NCBI GenBank assembly: GCA_037783415.1 | Contig: JAZGTN010000026.1 | Span: forward strand, 3,679,001 to 3,743,000 | DNA: 64,000 bases | Direction: 5' to 3' | Origin: Leptasterias polaris | Lineage: Eukaryota; Echinodermata; Asteroidea; Forcipulatida; Asteriidae | Shown here: positions 1 through 14,568 of the stretch, piece by piece | Position numbering within the stretch: the first letter of the stretch is position 1 | Layout of the letters: each line of letters begins with the position of its first letter | Notes under the pieces: generated by a model | What the model was told of the DNA's origin: nothing | Databases searched by the model: none | The model's input: only the letters and a program-made list of their open reading frames with translations | Translations under genes and position numbers: made by a program

Positions 1-156
1 CATTGCACTATTGAAGTAGGGCCTACCAGTTTGTACTCCATTTGATTTTCTCTTGTCCGCTTTTTTAACAAACTATCACGTGACTCTCTAGTGCCTACCG
101 TAGCTCCGTAATTGCTTGGGACCTGTAAAGTCCATGTTGTAACTGATCATTAAAGG

Positions 157-333
157 AATAGACCTTATGCATATGACGTCATTTGAGTAGGGCGCCCTCA
201 CCTAGAGGTCAAAAGGAAGATGTTCATTGGCCAGTCCTGTGCGCCGCGCGTACAAATCAGCGCGTTTCCATTGTTTCATCATCAGTTTACCTCTAAGATG
301 GCGGCTTGGTGACGTCAATGCATAAGGTCTATT
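157..333. mobile_element. Short inverted-repeat element (MITE family A, copy 1)
   Basis: A 177-bp element whose ends are inverted copies of each other: AATAGACCTTATGCAT at the left, and the same sequence in reverse complement at the right. Each arm contains TGACGTCA, the palindromic CRE/ATF consensus. A near-identical copy lies at 44433-44607, differing by a small deletion and a few substitutions, and a diverged inverted copy lies at 30131-30304. No coding capacity is visible, so it would be a non-autonomous DNA transposon. I could not fix the target-site duplication. Confidence 0.8.
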
Positions 334-3300
334 GAAGATCCTCCAAAATCGTTGAAATGTCAAAAAGCTAGTCTAACCCCGAACGATTTGGCTTACACAA
401 AATAGGACTGTTAAACCTTGCTTAAACCTTGCCACTGTAAACTGAAAAAAATGCATAAAGTCTCTCTGTGCCCGGAACGTTCCTTCTTTTTTGAAGAACT
501 ACAGTTAAATTTAATTATACAAATATGTTGGTGTTTTTAACGAATGTAAAGTAATGAGTTCCACTATCCAATTGGGGCTGTCATTTTTATGTCATTAATA
601 ATATCATTACACTCAAAAATTCAAAGACTAAGTTATTCTTGATCAATGTATTTTGCGTGTATCTCCTTAATGGGTTGTAGTACTGGAGGATTCTTGCACA
701 TTGTCCGTTATGAAACTACTCTCTGGTAACAATCGTAAGTTAATTGAGGTTTATAGAAAAGTTTAGAATGTTCTTAATGATTAATAGTTTCTCTGAAGCA
801 CATCAACATATTTGTATGTTAGCTTATTATATGCTAAACTACAGGGCAGATAACGAGGCTATATTACATGGACATAAATGACTGTTCAGATAAGTCTTTT
901 TCTTAACAAATTAATAACAAGAACCTCGTGAAGTGTCTCCATTTGTAGCATTTAAATCGTCTGTATCTTTATTTTGTATTCTTATTTATTTTATTGTTTA
1001 TCCCTTGGCCCGACGCGTCGGTTGGTAGAAACCCAGCTTTGCAAACAAAAATGCCCATTGATGGAGTCTACATCATATAATTAATAGAAAATACAACAGT
1101 AAGAACTGGCACAAGTTTACTTAATGTTATGTATTTATTGAAGTTGAATTGATAAGGGGATTTGGGAAATAAAACTTATGACTTCATTTTAAATTTCGTC
1201 ATTGAATGTTCGAACCCTGTTCATAGAGCTATAGCTCTATGACCCTGTTGAATCTTTAGGTAGGTGCGGATCGGGTGACATTCTGACTACAACGCGTCGA
1301 TGTGACGTACCCGGTAGGCTTTAGTCAAGGCGCTCGAAAACAGACTAGCTCAAACGGCGAAACTTGTGACATTACCGCTCGCGCTGGTCGTTTTTCGTGC
1401 GTGATGTATACCATCCGGGTTTGCCGCGAGCGCCTTGACTATAGGCTACGTACCCGGTCGATTGCATTGTATAGTCTGGTTCCATGACCAAAGATTCCCG
1501 GACGACAGGTGCCAGTCGGAGATTTTGGGGTCTGGGAACCAGACTAATCATTGTACATGGTGCTTTTATGGTGCTTTACAATCGTTCGCGTTTGTCGGTC
1601 GTTGACGTTGGGTTTACCAGTTTACGACGCGACGTCCGTGGATCACAAAACTATGAGACCCAAATCACGCAGATATCAGTAAACTTGTCTGGATGTGTTC
1701 TGGTTTTCTAGTTCAATTTTGTTACAAAACATGATAGTTTGGTCAAAGTCTGACATTTGGTCCATAATACCTTAATTTAGAAAAAAAAAAAATATTTTAG
1801 CCGAATAAAAAGTTTAGGGTCAAGGATTTTTTTTGCAGTTTGTGAACTTTCCATCGTCATAATGATTTTATTGGGGGAAATTAACTGTTTTACTTTGGAA
1901 CAAAAAAGTGCATTTACTGCTTAAATTTACTGCTTAAAAATGTTTTATTTTTTTTTTTTTTTTTGGAGCACATTACACGGAATTACAAGGTAAGAAAAAG
2001 AAATGCGGTCGGGCTACCGGACACATTGAAGAATGAATATCTATTATTCATTGGTTTTTATTTCAAGTAAGTGTTTAGAAAACCAGGATTGTACTTTGTG
2101 TTCTTAAAAACTTAAAAAATATTTCCTCAAAAAAGTCTGAGGAAAGTGGCCAGGATTCTCCTTAGAATGCACCACAGAGCATCTAGGATCTAAAATTTTC
2201 CCGGGGCCCTTGAGCGGGCCCCGGACCCCACGCCGTAGGGGCTTCGCGCTCGCATTGACGTACCCCCTCACACTTTTCACCACACCCAGCACCAACCTTT
2301 ATTTTTCACAGTTGGAGAACACTTACATTAATTAATTGATCACATAAAAATACCCACATTTACAAAACTTTTTGGGGTCTCCACATTCATATACCTCCCA
2401 CAGATCTGCCTGGCGGGCCTGGGCATAGCTATAGGCCTTTGAATAGGTCCATTGCTAAAATGGTTCCGACCCCTTTTCTAATATTATGCATGATCCTCCC
2501 CGTAACTGAGTCCCCGTGTTTACAAATGCATGTATCTACTATTAGTATTTCCAAATATTTTCAATAAGGGGAATTTTTATAAGGGATTATTTTTTTCATC
2601 AGACACTTTCACCCCCTCCAACAAGAAAAATCTTAGAATTGCCTTTTAAGTCAGTATCAAATGCGTCTTGAAAGCAGCTTTTCTCACGTTTTCACACAAA
2701 AAACAAAGGGATTTGGACTCTCCCTCCCCGGATCTGCTGATCCAAACAACCCAATGTTGGAAATTGTTGGTGCCCCCCCACTTTTAAATACCTTCCGGCG
2801 GGCCTGGTTAATGAAAGTGTAGATACTTGTTATGGGTCTCCATGGTGTCGACCCAGTAGGCCTACTACAAAAATAGTAAGACTATATATAAATTAATATA
2901 GTAACTCTTAAGAGAGATAACTTGCTGCCCCGTATCGTTGTGTGGCATGACGTCAGGGCTGTATACACCATTCATTCTCATCATGGGACCATGGAGGTAG
3001 AATGATGGGACGCCATCTTTATTCTGGAATCTATAATTTCACCTCTGATCTCGTAGCGTGATCCATCAGTGTACCCCCTCCCAGCCTTGATCCCACCCTC
3101 TCATTTTCACTCTTAATTAATAGCCACAAGTTTTATAGGAAACTACTTTTGGTCATGAAAAGAGTGTGGCTGGGTTTTTCTCCACTGTCCCCGCAAAATC
3201 TCCTGTTCTGTAACATCATGGTAACACGTTCGTGGACGCTCTTGATGAGTCTTTGATTATGAGCTCCGTTTTACCATGACTATGGATCCAGTGTACTGTC

Positions 3301-3900
3301 TGTTTTTCCTAAACGAAATACAATACTTGGCAGCTTATTAATAGTTGAATGTAAATAACAGTCCACATCCAGCTCATTTCGAATTCAACTCATTAAAGGG
3401 AAATGCTGAGCATCATTAATATCAATTATGCTCCATAAAGCCTAAATTCATACCCGCGGCCAAGTCTCAGGAATGCTGGCATGGCGCACTTGACCTAATT
3501 GTCGAATTCCCTGTTTATTGTGAATAGTTATGTTTTTTTAATAACATTTACAAAAGATTAAACCCCCCCCCCCCCCCCCACCCGTTTTATATCAAGTTGA
3601 ACCTCTTAACAAACTCATCATTTCAGCCTAAAGTCTATTTGAAGTCGAGTCAACTTTTTTAGAGCGACCTAAATATTTGTTGGATGGTGACGCTAACATA
3701 ATGTGCAGAAAATAGTTATGTACGGAGAAGGCAAGTTTTTCTTAGTGGGCAGATGGGTGACATTTTTGGGATTGTGAATTGTGCCTTCAATGATGCAAGC
3801 ATGGAGTTTGGCACACCGTCAGAGTATGACATGAAACAGATATTTTTTTGGCCAAAGGGCCATCGCAGATTTGGCTTTTTAAAAATTATATGGTGGGTAG
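334..3900. other. Repeat-rich spacer, no gene recognised
   Basis: AT-rich spacer with short pieces of repeats. A perfect 22-bp palindrome built on TCATAGAGCTA lies near 1222-1243. An imperfect fold-back lies at about 1307-1464, with arms containing AGTCAAGGCGCTCG. A GC-rich patch at about 2195-2270 resembles the guanine-rich ends of the hAT-like elements at 12.3 and 55 kb. A poly-C run lies at 3564-3580. The open frames here have no recognisable domains. The 5' exon(s) of the LITAF gene could lie here, but I could not pick one out. Confidence 0.5.
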
Positions 3901-4046
3901 AATAATAAGCAACTTTCAATATTTTCAAATTGGCTTTCATTACTTGTTTTTATGCGTGTGTCTTAGAGCCACAACTACTTGCTGTAGGCCAACTACTTTG
4001 ACATTTGGACAAAGGGTTTTATTTTCTCGTTCTATCTATTGTTCAG

Positions 4047-6734
<2,688 letters not shown>

Positions 6735-8756
6735 GGGAAGCTAAGGTGGATTCTCTTTAAAAGTTTGTACTAACTTAACTTAATGTATTGCTGGATGTAG
6801 ATACTTTGAGGGAAAATATGTAACTGTACAAGCACAACTTTATAGTGGTCAAACTATTTTCTATTTCCAACACCTATTCCTATGCACTGTTCTGCCAGCA
6901 AGAGCGATGCTGATATGGAAGCTACCGAACAAACTGGCATACATGTGGATTGCAATAACCAAGTCCAAGTATGCTTGTTTTACATTAATTTCAAGTCATT
7001 AAAAAGAAATATATATATGCATCAGAATTCTTCAGTTGGAATTATTTCAAACTATAAAACAATGACACATCGTATGAAGGATGTAGTTTTGGCCTAATTG
7101 TATCAAAAGCCCAATATGTTGTATTTTGCCCAGTGCGGCGTCTCATATCTACAAGGAATATCGCCCAGCTTGTTTGGAAATGTACACTGCTTTGACTTTT
7201 TATATTTAAACCAACGAATCTAATTTCTTAACATCAAAGTGCTTTATATTTTAATCATTATTGTACTGACGGAACCTGTGATGATATTGTGAAGTTATAC
7301 TATTTTATTATTCAGATGTCCATTTTATGTGTGTTTTAAATTTGATGGGGGAAACCCCACTTAGTGAAAGTTCACGTGATCCGGCGTGGGTTGCAAACTA
7401 ATCTTCATTTGACCAAGGAAAGGACTCAAACCGCAAGGCCCACATAAGTGAAAGGAAATGAAAAAATAGTACTAATGTTTTTCGTTGTAGTCGTTTCATA
7501 TTGCAATAGCTGTCTCAGTTCTTTTTAACATTATGATTTATATCCATTCTGTACAAACTTATTTTGATTGTTTGAAACAGGTTTTAAAAATGAAGTAGGC
7601 ACAAAGTTATCTTTAAATATTTTGTAAGGTGTATTTTTTTATTACCATATTTTTCAGACACTGTTTTACCGAGGTTCATTGTAGATCAATAGAAGTGTTA
7701 CTATAAAGAGAGATGTTGTGGGAGTTCCGTGTTGTGGTTATACTCGGCCTTATATCAAAATTCATCTTTAAGCAAACTTTAATCCACAATTCTGATTGGT
7801 CTATCCATAGCAACAAGAGTGTGATATAAACCAATATTTTAACATAATACGTTAACATGTAGCGTGTTTGAAGTGCTATATTTTTCAATATTCCACTCAC
7901 ACTTGTATGATAACTAATGATAATGTATAGAAATTATTACATTGGTTTTATTTAAAGGAACTGTGAAACCATGCGTTATTCAATGGACATAAAGAAATAG
8001 GCAAACCTGGTTCAGCACACAATGCTGTTTGCAATACTTACACATTAGTGTATAATCAGGCATGATACTTTAATCTTGTGTTAAGAGCATGGTTTTCCCT
8101 TCACACTTTTTATTACTATGGGTGCACTTTCCTGCAGGAGACTGTGGAGACTAAATCCACATTGCACAAGCTACGGGGTTACCTGATAATACCAACTGTA
8201 CAAACAGAAGAAACCCCTGCACCCGATGCTAGCCTGGAAGGTTTGATACTTTGTGGCAGTCTGTGGTACCAGTCCCAGCTGTAAAAACAGAAGAAATCCA
8301 TGCACCCAATGCTAGCCTAGAAGGTACTTTGTGGCAGTCTGTAGTAAGGACAGCTCTATGAAGGAAATTTAAGTGGACCATTTCAAAGTGCACAAAGGCA
8401 ATGACCATGGGTATGGAGGCATTTGCCTCTGTTGCATTGATAAAGGCCTGCATAATATTTCCAAAATGACTCAAATCACTGGTTGTGAAAATAAATAATT
8501 CATTAAGCTTGTTTTCTTTGTCAGCACAGAATAAAACATGCACAAGCACTTTTATGTTGTTAATTACAAATATCTTTGTAACAAAATATTGAATACATGA
8601 TTGGACCCAAACATTAAAATAAAGTGTCCACTACATGTGTATCACCATAAAGTCTACACTACTCTTGCAAAATGACAAATATCAGAATATTTGTAAACTG
8701 TGAAGTAACTAATTGTTGGTCTTGTTGCATAGGGGTAGATAGATCTAGTTCCAGGG
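6735..8756 (+). other. Spacer between LITAF gene and TMEM101, with two weak exon-like segments
   Basis: This includes the expected LITAF 3' UTR. Two open plus-strand segments look exon-like. One is 6889-6970, after an acceptor-like TTCTGCCAG and before CCAA|GTATGC. The other is 8139-8283, after TTCCTGCAG and ending in a stop at 8281-8283. Joined, they would stay in frame and encode an acidic, low-complexity peptide ending in WYQSQL. Part of the second segment is tandemly duplicated with changes at about 8285-8350. I recognise no domain, and both may be chance. Confidence 0.25.
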
Positions 8757-11369
8757 TCATACTGCTAGCATAAACAACATTGCCAGCATACAAACGTCAT
8801 TGCCAACAATTGTCATTTGATTCCAATATTCCACTTTTTTCTTCTGCCAATATTTAAAATCCAAATCCACCAAAACGATGATAATTAAAAGCAACACGAG
8901 AAGAATCCTTACACATGTTTTAACTTTCATCTCTGACATTAACATGAAACTGGATATCAAACAGACAATGCAGAATAATGAGACTACAGCAAGACCACCA
9001 GGTACTCGATGCATGAAGGCCTTTTGTTCTACCACTTCCTGATTTAACTGGAAAGCCAAGACGATGAAATAAGATGCCAGGAGGCTTCGCCCTAATGGGT
9101 ACAACTTTGCCAGACGATATCGCCTGCTTAGTTCCTCATATGAACGGCTTGCCACTATAAGGTATGTACCAATGACACCAAGATCTCTTGACAACATTCT
9201 GATCTGAAATAAAAACAAAATATAAGTTATTCAGGACTTGAGTAATATTTTAAATAAAAGTTAAATTATAATCTAGCTGCAAAAGCTACAGAGGAAACGT
9301 TATCATCGAGGTTGTTACAAATTCATCATGCTCATTGCGACAATGTGTTTTTGTGAGGGGGGGGGGGTGTAAATGCTTAACAGAGTGTGAAATCTATCCA
9401 TTGAAAGCTTTGAATAATGAACTGATCAAGGCTGGGTAGTGGGGGAAATGATCTGTTAAAGCGATTCAGTGCTGTTGTGCTGAACATACAACAAGTCACT
9501 GACCTTAACCACCTTGCCATCTAACTGAACAACTTCTTGATTTCCAAAGTATGTACTATGATGAGATTGTCATGCCTTGCTAAAATAGTAAGGAAAAACT
9601 AAGTGGGATTTAGGATTTTGTTAATCAAATTTACCATGAGCCAGGGTTTGAAGCGCAAGCTGGGGCTAGTGTGAGTAACTAACATCATAATGGCTGCTTG
9701 AATGGCACACATCAAGGCAAATAAGGACCTCTGAGTTGCAAATGACATCATACTTCCCTCTAGAATCAGTAATGCTAAGTGAACGTAGATAACAATATGA
9801 GGGTACCCCTCCGGTCTGAAACAAGAAAAAACAAGGATATTAGCAGTCAAGATAAATACTTTTAATTTGAGCGTCAATGGTGGTGGTCAAAGAGCTTTAC
9901 GGTTTTAAACAACTCTTCCATTCATCATACCCCAAAGTTTTGATCAATGAGGGTTATGTGAAAAAGAGTGGAATTATGGAGGAAGATTGATGCGACTGAC
10001 ATGGAAAGACCCTTTCAAAAAAGGCAGTGTTTATAGTGCTAGCACTGAACATGCCGGAGACTTGGACCATGAATTTTAGATTGTGTTTCCCTGAAGAAAA
10101 AACCCCAATACAACTCAGAAAAACAAAAGGTATTTCAATCCATTTAAATGTAAAAGAATAATTTTACCATTTTGGGGATGGAAACAAAAAACAAATATTT
10201 TTTGGTTTATTAAAGGAAGTTTACCCACACTGTAACTGTTGTTGTACTGTGTGTGAGTGTGAAAAATTAAAGAGTGCCAACGGAACACACAATCACACCT
10301 CCAAAATTTCAGGGCTTAGCCCAAGTGCTAGTATTATTAGTAATTTGTAGTACGTTCATACCAGGTTATGGATTATGGCATTAAACTAGCAGGTGCAGAC
10401 AAAACTCAAGGCATAAAAAGATACGCATACTGTGCAAGTAAAAGCAGTTATTTAATTTAAGCATTTTGTGTGGGGGATGAGTAATTAGCTGAAAGTGAAG
10501 GTGACACAAGCTACTGCAGGGGTTTTCCAACGAACAGCATGATTGCAAATACCACAACACAAGGGTAATTGGGCTTGTAAGGCATTTACAGTTTAGGTAT
10601 GGGTTTCACCTGACAATCCCATTGACATTCAAGATGGCCACCGCGTGAGGTGAGGGTTTCAATATGATTTGGGAGAAGTGTGATTAATTGGCGATGAACC
10701 ATACAGAAATTGATGACAGGAGGAGTCCACGCAAGACGATTGACAGGAGATTGGGGGTGGATGGTCGAGTTAATGTTGTTTTAACCTTGCGTGTTTGTCT
10801 ACCAGTTAGTGTACTGCATTCGGGGCGATGATACATGCAGTATGGGGTCCATGATCAGTGGTAAAACTGATCACTCTCTCCCAAAATTCAGCAAGGGTTC
10901 TTCAGCAAAAAGAAATTATCCAAGTGATGAAAGGATATTGTAAATTAATAATATGTTGGTAAAATAAAGTTCTTCCAAAACCGTAAGAGCAGGGACATTA
11001 CAACAAAAATAAGAGGAAAATAAATCGGAAAAGCCAGAGAGAATAGAGAGCATGTCTGCACTGCATGTCTGCACGTCGTCTGCACAACCCAATTGATTGA
11101 AAATCATGGTAGGCCTAGTCGTTACTCGTTATGCATGGTCCGGAAACTGGGCACATACAAATCTTGAAAAACCTACCGTGTAGTGTACGGTGTTGTTGAC
11201 AGAATTAAGAGCTTGGGTAATTATTTAGGTAAAAAAAATACCTTCTACCAGCCTCTCTTTCACTGCACAGCATTGTAAATGCGAGGGCACAAAAAAATGG
11301 AAATCTTGTGAGAACAAATTCTCCGCTTTTCCTCAGAAAGTGAGAAAGTCCTGACCTCTGCGGTGCCAT
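8757..11369 (-). CDS. TMEM101: Transmembrane protein 101 homologue, complete, three exons
   Basis: Minus-strand exons are 11369-11242, 9815-9635 and 9203-8757. Introns are GT..AG, phases are compatible, and together they give 251 residues; vertebrate TMEM101 is about 257. The start codon has an AAAATGGC context. Family landmarks are seen in order: the N-terminal LTRFPFF segment, the EREAGRRPE stretch across the first splice, PWLM followed by IRMLSR at the second splice, SYEELSRRYR, VPGG, and a C-terminal VEYWNQM close to the VEFWNQM of the human protein. Several hydrophobic segments predict a multi-pass membrane protein. TMEM101 has been picked up in screens as an NF-kB/MAPK pathway activator, but its molecular function is not established. 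Nothing in the reading frame is broken. Confidence 0.93.
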
Positions 11370-12341
11370 TTTGAAGATAGTAGTATGGTGCACTTTCAAG
11401 AAGTCGTTGTTACAACTGGCAATAAGTTTGGTTTTCAAACTCCATGCAATTTTTTGTTTTATTACGGTGCACCAGAAATACCATCGACTTTGGTAAATCA
11501 TAAAACAAATTAAAATGCTTTTTGTGCTTGGTTGATATCCGGAGGAGAAAGATATTTGAGCGGTATCTTTTACGAGAGAATTACTTTCGTTTTGATCAGG
11601 TCATGCATTAGGCCTACAGGAAAAAAATAAAAACACGACTCATCAGCTAATTGGCCCTATCCGCATTTCTTTCTTGTTGGTCTCAGCTAGGCCTAGACTA
11701 GCCCTGGTGGCCTTTCACTTTCGTATTGTACAGCACAGAGGAAGAGTCCTATAAGGCTAGGCCTAGACCTACTTTTAGCTTACTGTTGTGCTCCACCAAC
11801 CAACACCGAGATGGGGAATTACCCCTGCCTGTTTCTATGATAACAACAACTAATTTATAAAAGTTCATAATTCTTCAAAAATACCGACAGGATTGGAACT
11901 GGCTAATTTTCGTGTGTAGTGGCTGGCATACAACCCTCTGGCAGAATGCAGGCTGCGGCGCCATTACCGTGTGCTTGGAGCAGCGAGAGCAGACCCACCA
12001 CTAGCTTTTTCGGTAAGTTGCGTGGTAGTTGTATATATTTTGCAGTTAAATTATTAGAGAATCTTGACAAGAATGCAATTAATTTGAGTTTCTTATGTAC
12101 AAGCTGGAGATGGAACAGGTTTGTGAGACACTGCAGCATAATCTCCACCCCCCCCCCCCCCCCCCGTTTGCCGAATGGATAGACAATATTCATGTATGTT
12201 AACATGGCTCCCTGTAAATTTTTGAATTCTTCAACGTCTCTTCTTTGTTACTGATGAATCTTAAAACAGTGTTTTTATTTGTATTACTATTATACATTGG
12301 AAAAATTCCCAGTATACTTGTTAGATTTACATCGTCGCCAG
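11370..12341. promoter_or_regulatory. TMEM101 upstream region, possible divergent promoter
   Basis: Upstream of the TMEM101 start codon (minus strand), so it must contain its promoter and 5' UTR. On the plus strand at 11946-12012 there is an ATG followed by a short open stretch (MQAAAPLPCAW) ending at a good donor, TTTTTCG|GTAAGT. It could be the first exon of a divergent transcript, but no partner exon was found. A poly-C run lies at 12149-12165. Confidence 0.3.
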
Positions 12342-13690
12342 CAACTGCGCGCCCAGGATCATGTCTTAGGGGGGCAGAAAAACAATTGGTAGGGTCCGGG
12401 CGGCAGTACGTCCCTTGGTGGGGTCCAGGGGGCGAAGCCCCGGAAACTTTGACCTTTGGCGTTTTGGGGGTGGAAAATCAAACCTCCATACGCCTAAAAC
12501 ACAGAGAAATAGTCACACTTTTTAAAGCACTTTTGATCTATACCGATCTTTTAACATTACTGGAAAAAACTCTGTAACACCAACGGGCTCAAATACAAAT
12601 TTACTCCCACATATCAACTAGACCGAGTATGCATACTAATGGAGGTACATGTAACCTTTAATAAGTGGACGACAAACACAGATCCTACCGATAATCATTT
12701 ATTTTGCGAAGTGAGTGGCGTCACATAATAATCATCTTTATCAAAATACTGTAACCAAATTAATGGAAAGTTTAACCTGAGCATGAATTTGATGCGTAGT
12801 TTGGAAAGTGTACAGGACTTAAAAACTAAAAGAAATGTGGAAAGGAAGCACGTGATTATAGCGTTTGGATCTGGTGGGTGCGCATTAGGTTTCATGCATA
12901 TTCATTAAAAACATCGTGGGTAAAAAAGTACTTTCAGGCGTTTTTCAAAATCAGGTGCAGTATTATCTTTACACTTGTCCGGCAATCCCTTGAAAAAGGG
13001 AAACAATAATCGAAGTCTTATATAGCGCCGGTATCCGCCAATGCAGGCGCTCATGGCGCTTGCTCAAAAAATCTGCACTCTAGTCAGTTGAGCTCCAAGT
13101 GCACTGCTCGTGATATCTAATAAAATAGTTAGTTATTATGCTCTGTGGTCACATGTCCATATCAAAATAATGTCAAAGGCAATGATTAGTTGTGCATGTT
13201 GAACAGATGTGTTTTGAGTGCTGATTTGAATGTATCAGTTGTGACAACTGCCCGGACGTTATGTGGAAGACCATTCCATATCTTTGCTGCTGCGACTTGA
13301 AATGAACGCTCTCCCCAAGAGTTGCGTGCCCTGTGTTCTTCAAGCAGAAATTTGTCTGCAGAGCGTAGGTTTTCTCGTGTTGGAACATATGGCTGCACAA
13401 GATCACATATATAACAACACTTGAATGCCGGAACGGCGGACAAATTGGCACGTTGGTTTCAAATGCTTATAATGTATAATTGTTGAAAATAAAATGTTAA
13501 ACAATTACAATTGAGTTATTAATAAAAGAGTAATTTTGGGGGAAAGAAAAACTAAATTGCGAATGGGAATACCGCCGGGGAAAAAACTATATATACACAT
13601 AGCGACTTTTCTCCTTCCTCTGTCTCTTTCCTTCCCCTTCTTAATGTTCATTTTTTCGGGGATTTTCTTGGGGGAGTCTACACCCCCTCG
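12342..13690. mobile_element. Old hAT-like non-autonomous element, interrupted by a LINE fragment
   Basis: Homologous over most of its length to the better preserved element at 54985-55968. Shared blocks include GGGTCCAGGGG-CGAAGCCCCGG, a TTTGGCGTTTT block, ACATCGTGGGTAAAAAA and GAATGCCGGAACG. The left end (CAACTGCGCGCCCAGG) matches the intact terminus CAACGGCGCACCCAGG with changes. The right end has decayed and the limit of 13690 is approximate. It is split at about 13010-13420 by a LINE fragment absent from the other copy, and it has about 75 additional bases near 12830-12895. Confidence 0.7.
13010..13451 (-). mobile_element. 5'-truncated non-LTR retrotransposon (CR1/L2-like), C-terminal end of ORF2
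   Basis: The minus-strand reading (about 13443-13186) ends with the hallmark tail of CR1/L2/Rex-type LINE reverse transcriptases: GERSFQVAAAKIWNGLPHNV, then FKSALKTHLFN near the stop. A short 3' UTR follows, ending in a GGCGCTATATAAG block and an ATT-rich tail toward 13010. Only the last 90 or so residues remain, as expected for 5' truncation during target-primed insertion. Comparison with the uninterrupted hAT-like copy at 55.5 kb shows it jumped into that element. Confidence 0.75.
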
Positions 13691-14568
13691 CTTGTAACTT
13701 GAAAAGCTGTAATACTAGTTTAGAACTATTAGTCTGGAGATGACACATCATAAAGTGCCCTATGAGATACACGGAAAAAATACCTGGGGGAGTGGTTTGA
13801 TGTGCCCCCATCACCCTTCAAAAAGTGGGGGGACGTGTCCCCCCGTCCGTCCACCCCTCCCCCCAGGATTGACGCCCATGGATAGCGATTATAGACGAAG
13901 CCATTACAGTCAAACAGTGGACTTCATTTGAAGCAGCCAACTCCATGGTGACTGGTGAGACACAAACAATTCTAATTGTTTACTTTAAAATAATTGTTTT
14001 TTGGTTACAGAAACCACTTTACAGAGTATCGTGAGAGCCATACCATGCATCCAAGTTACAACAATTATCTCGCAAGACAACTTATTAGAAATTAAGATGT
14101 TGACGCACCGTAATATCTCACAAAGACAACTTACTCAAACCATGAGAAAGGATGATAAGTCGACTTCTTGGATTTAGTAATCGACTTGGCGAGATAGTGA
14201 TCTTGTTATTTGGATAAGTGGTATGGCGCTTGAGGAGCCTTGATGCCGAATAGGGCCCACAAAGAATAACTTCCTGTAGAACACTTCAGGTAAATGTTGT
14301 TGGTTAGTGCATCAATTTTGTGTAATTAAATAAGTGTAAATATTTCCCTTTAATACACCATGCTCAAAAAGCCGTCAATACTGACTTCGAAATGTGTATC
14401 TACCTAATACTTCTGATACCGTAACACCAAGTTCTTATCGTGATGTTCAATCCATCAGAGGGAATCTGTGGATTTTACCTTAAAAAGCACACGATAAGCT
14501 GTTTAGGCTAAGTGTATTATATTTGAAAAAGGTCTGCATCGATTTACTGAGCAAAAGGCAACATGTTC
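13691..14568. other. Spacer downstream of the desaturase gene
   Basis: It holds a further G/C-run element end at about 13790-13882 (runs of G and C, ending CCAGGATTGACGCCCATGG) that resembles termini of the hAT-like family. The rest is AT-rich sequence that includes the desaturase 3' UTR on the minus strand. No gene is seen. Confidence 0.5.

Noticed and set aside
11919..12182. 87-codon open frame on the plus strand upstream of TMEM101
   Set aside because: It begins at a non-ATG codon and runs through a good donor site and a poly-C tract. At most it contains a short first exon, noted under the TMEM101 upstream region.
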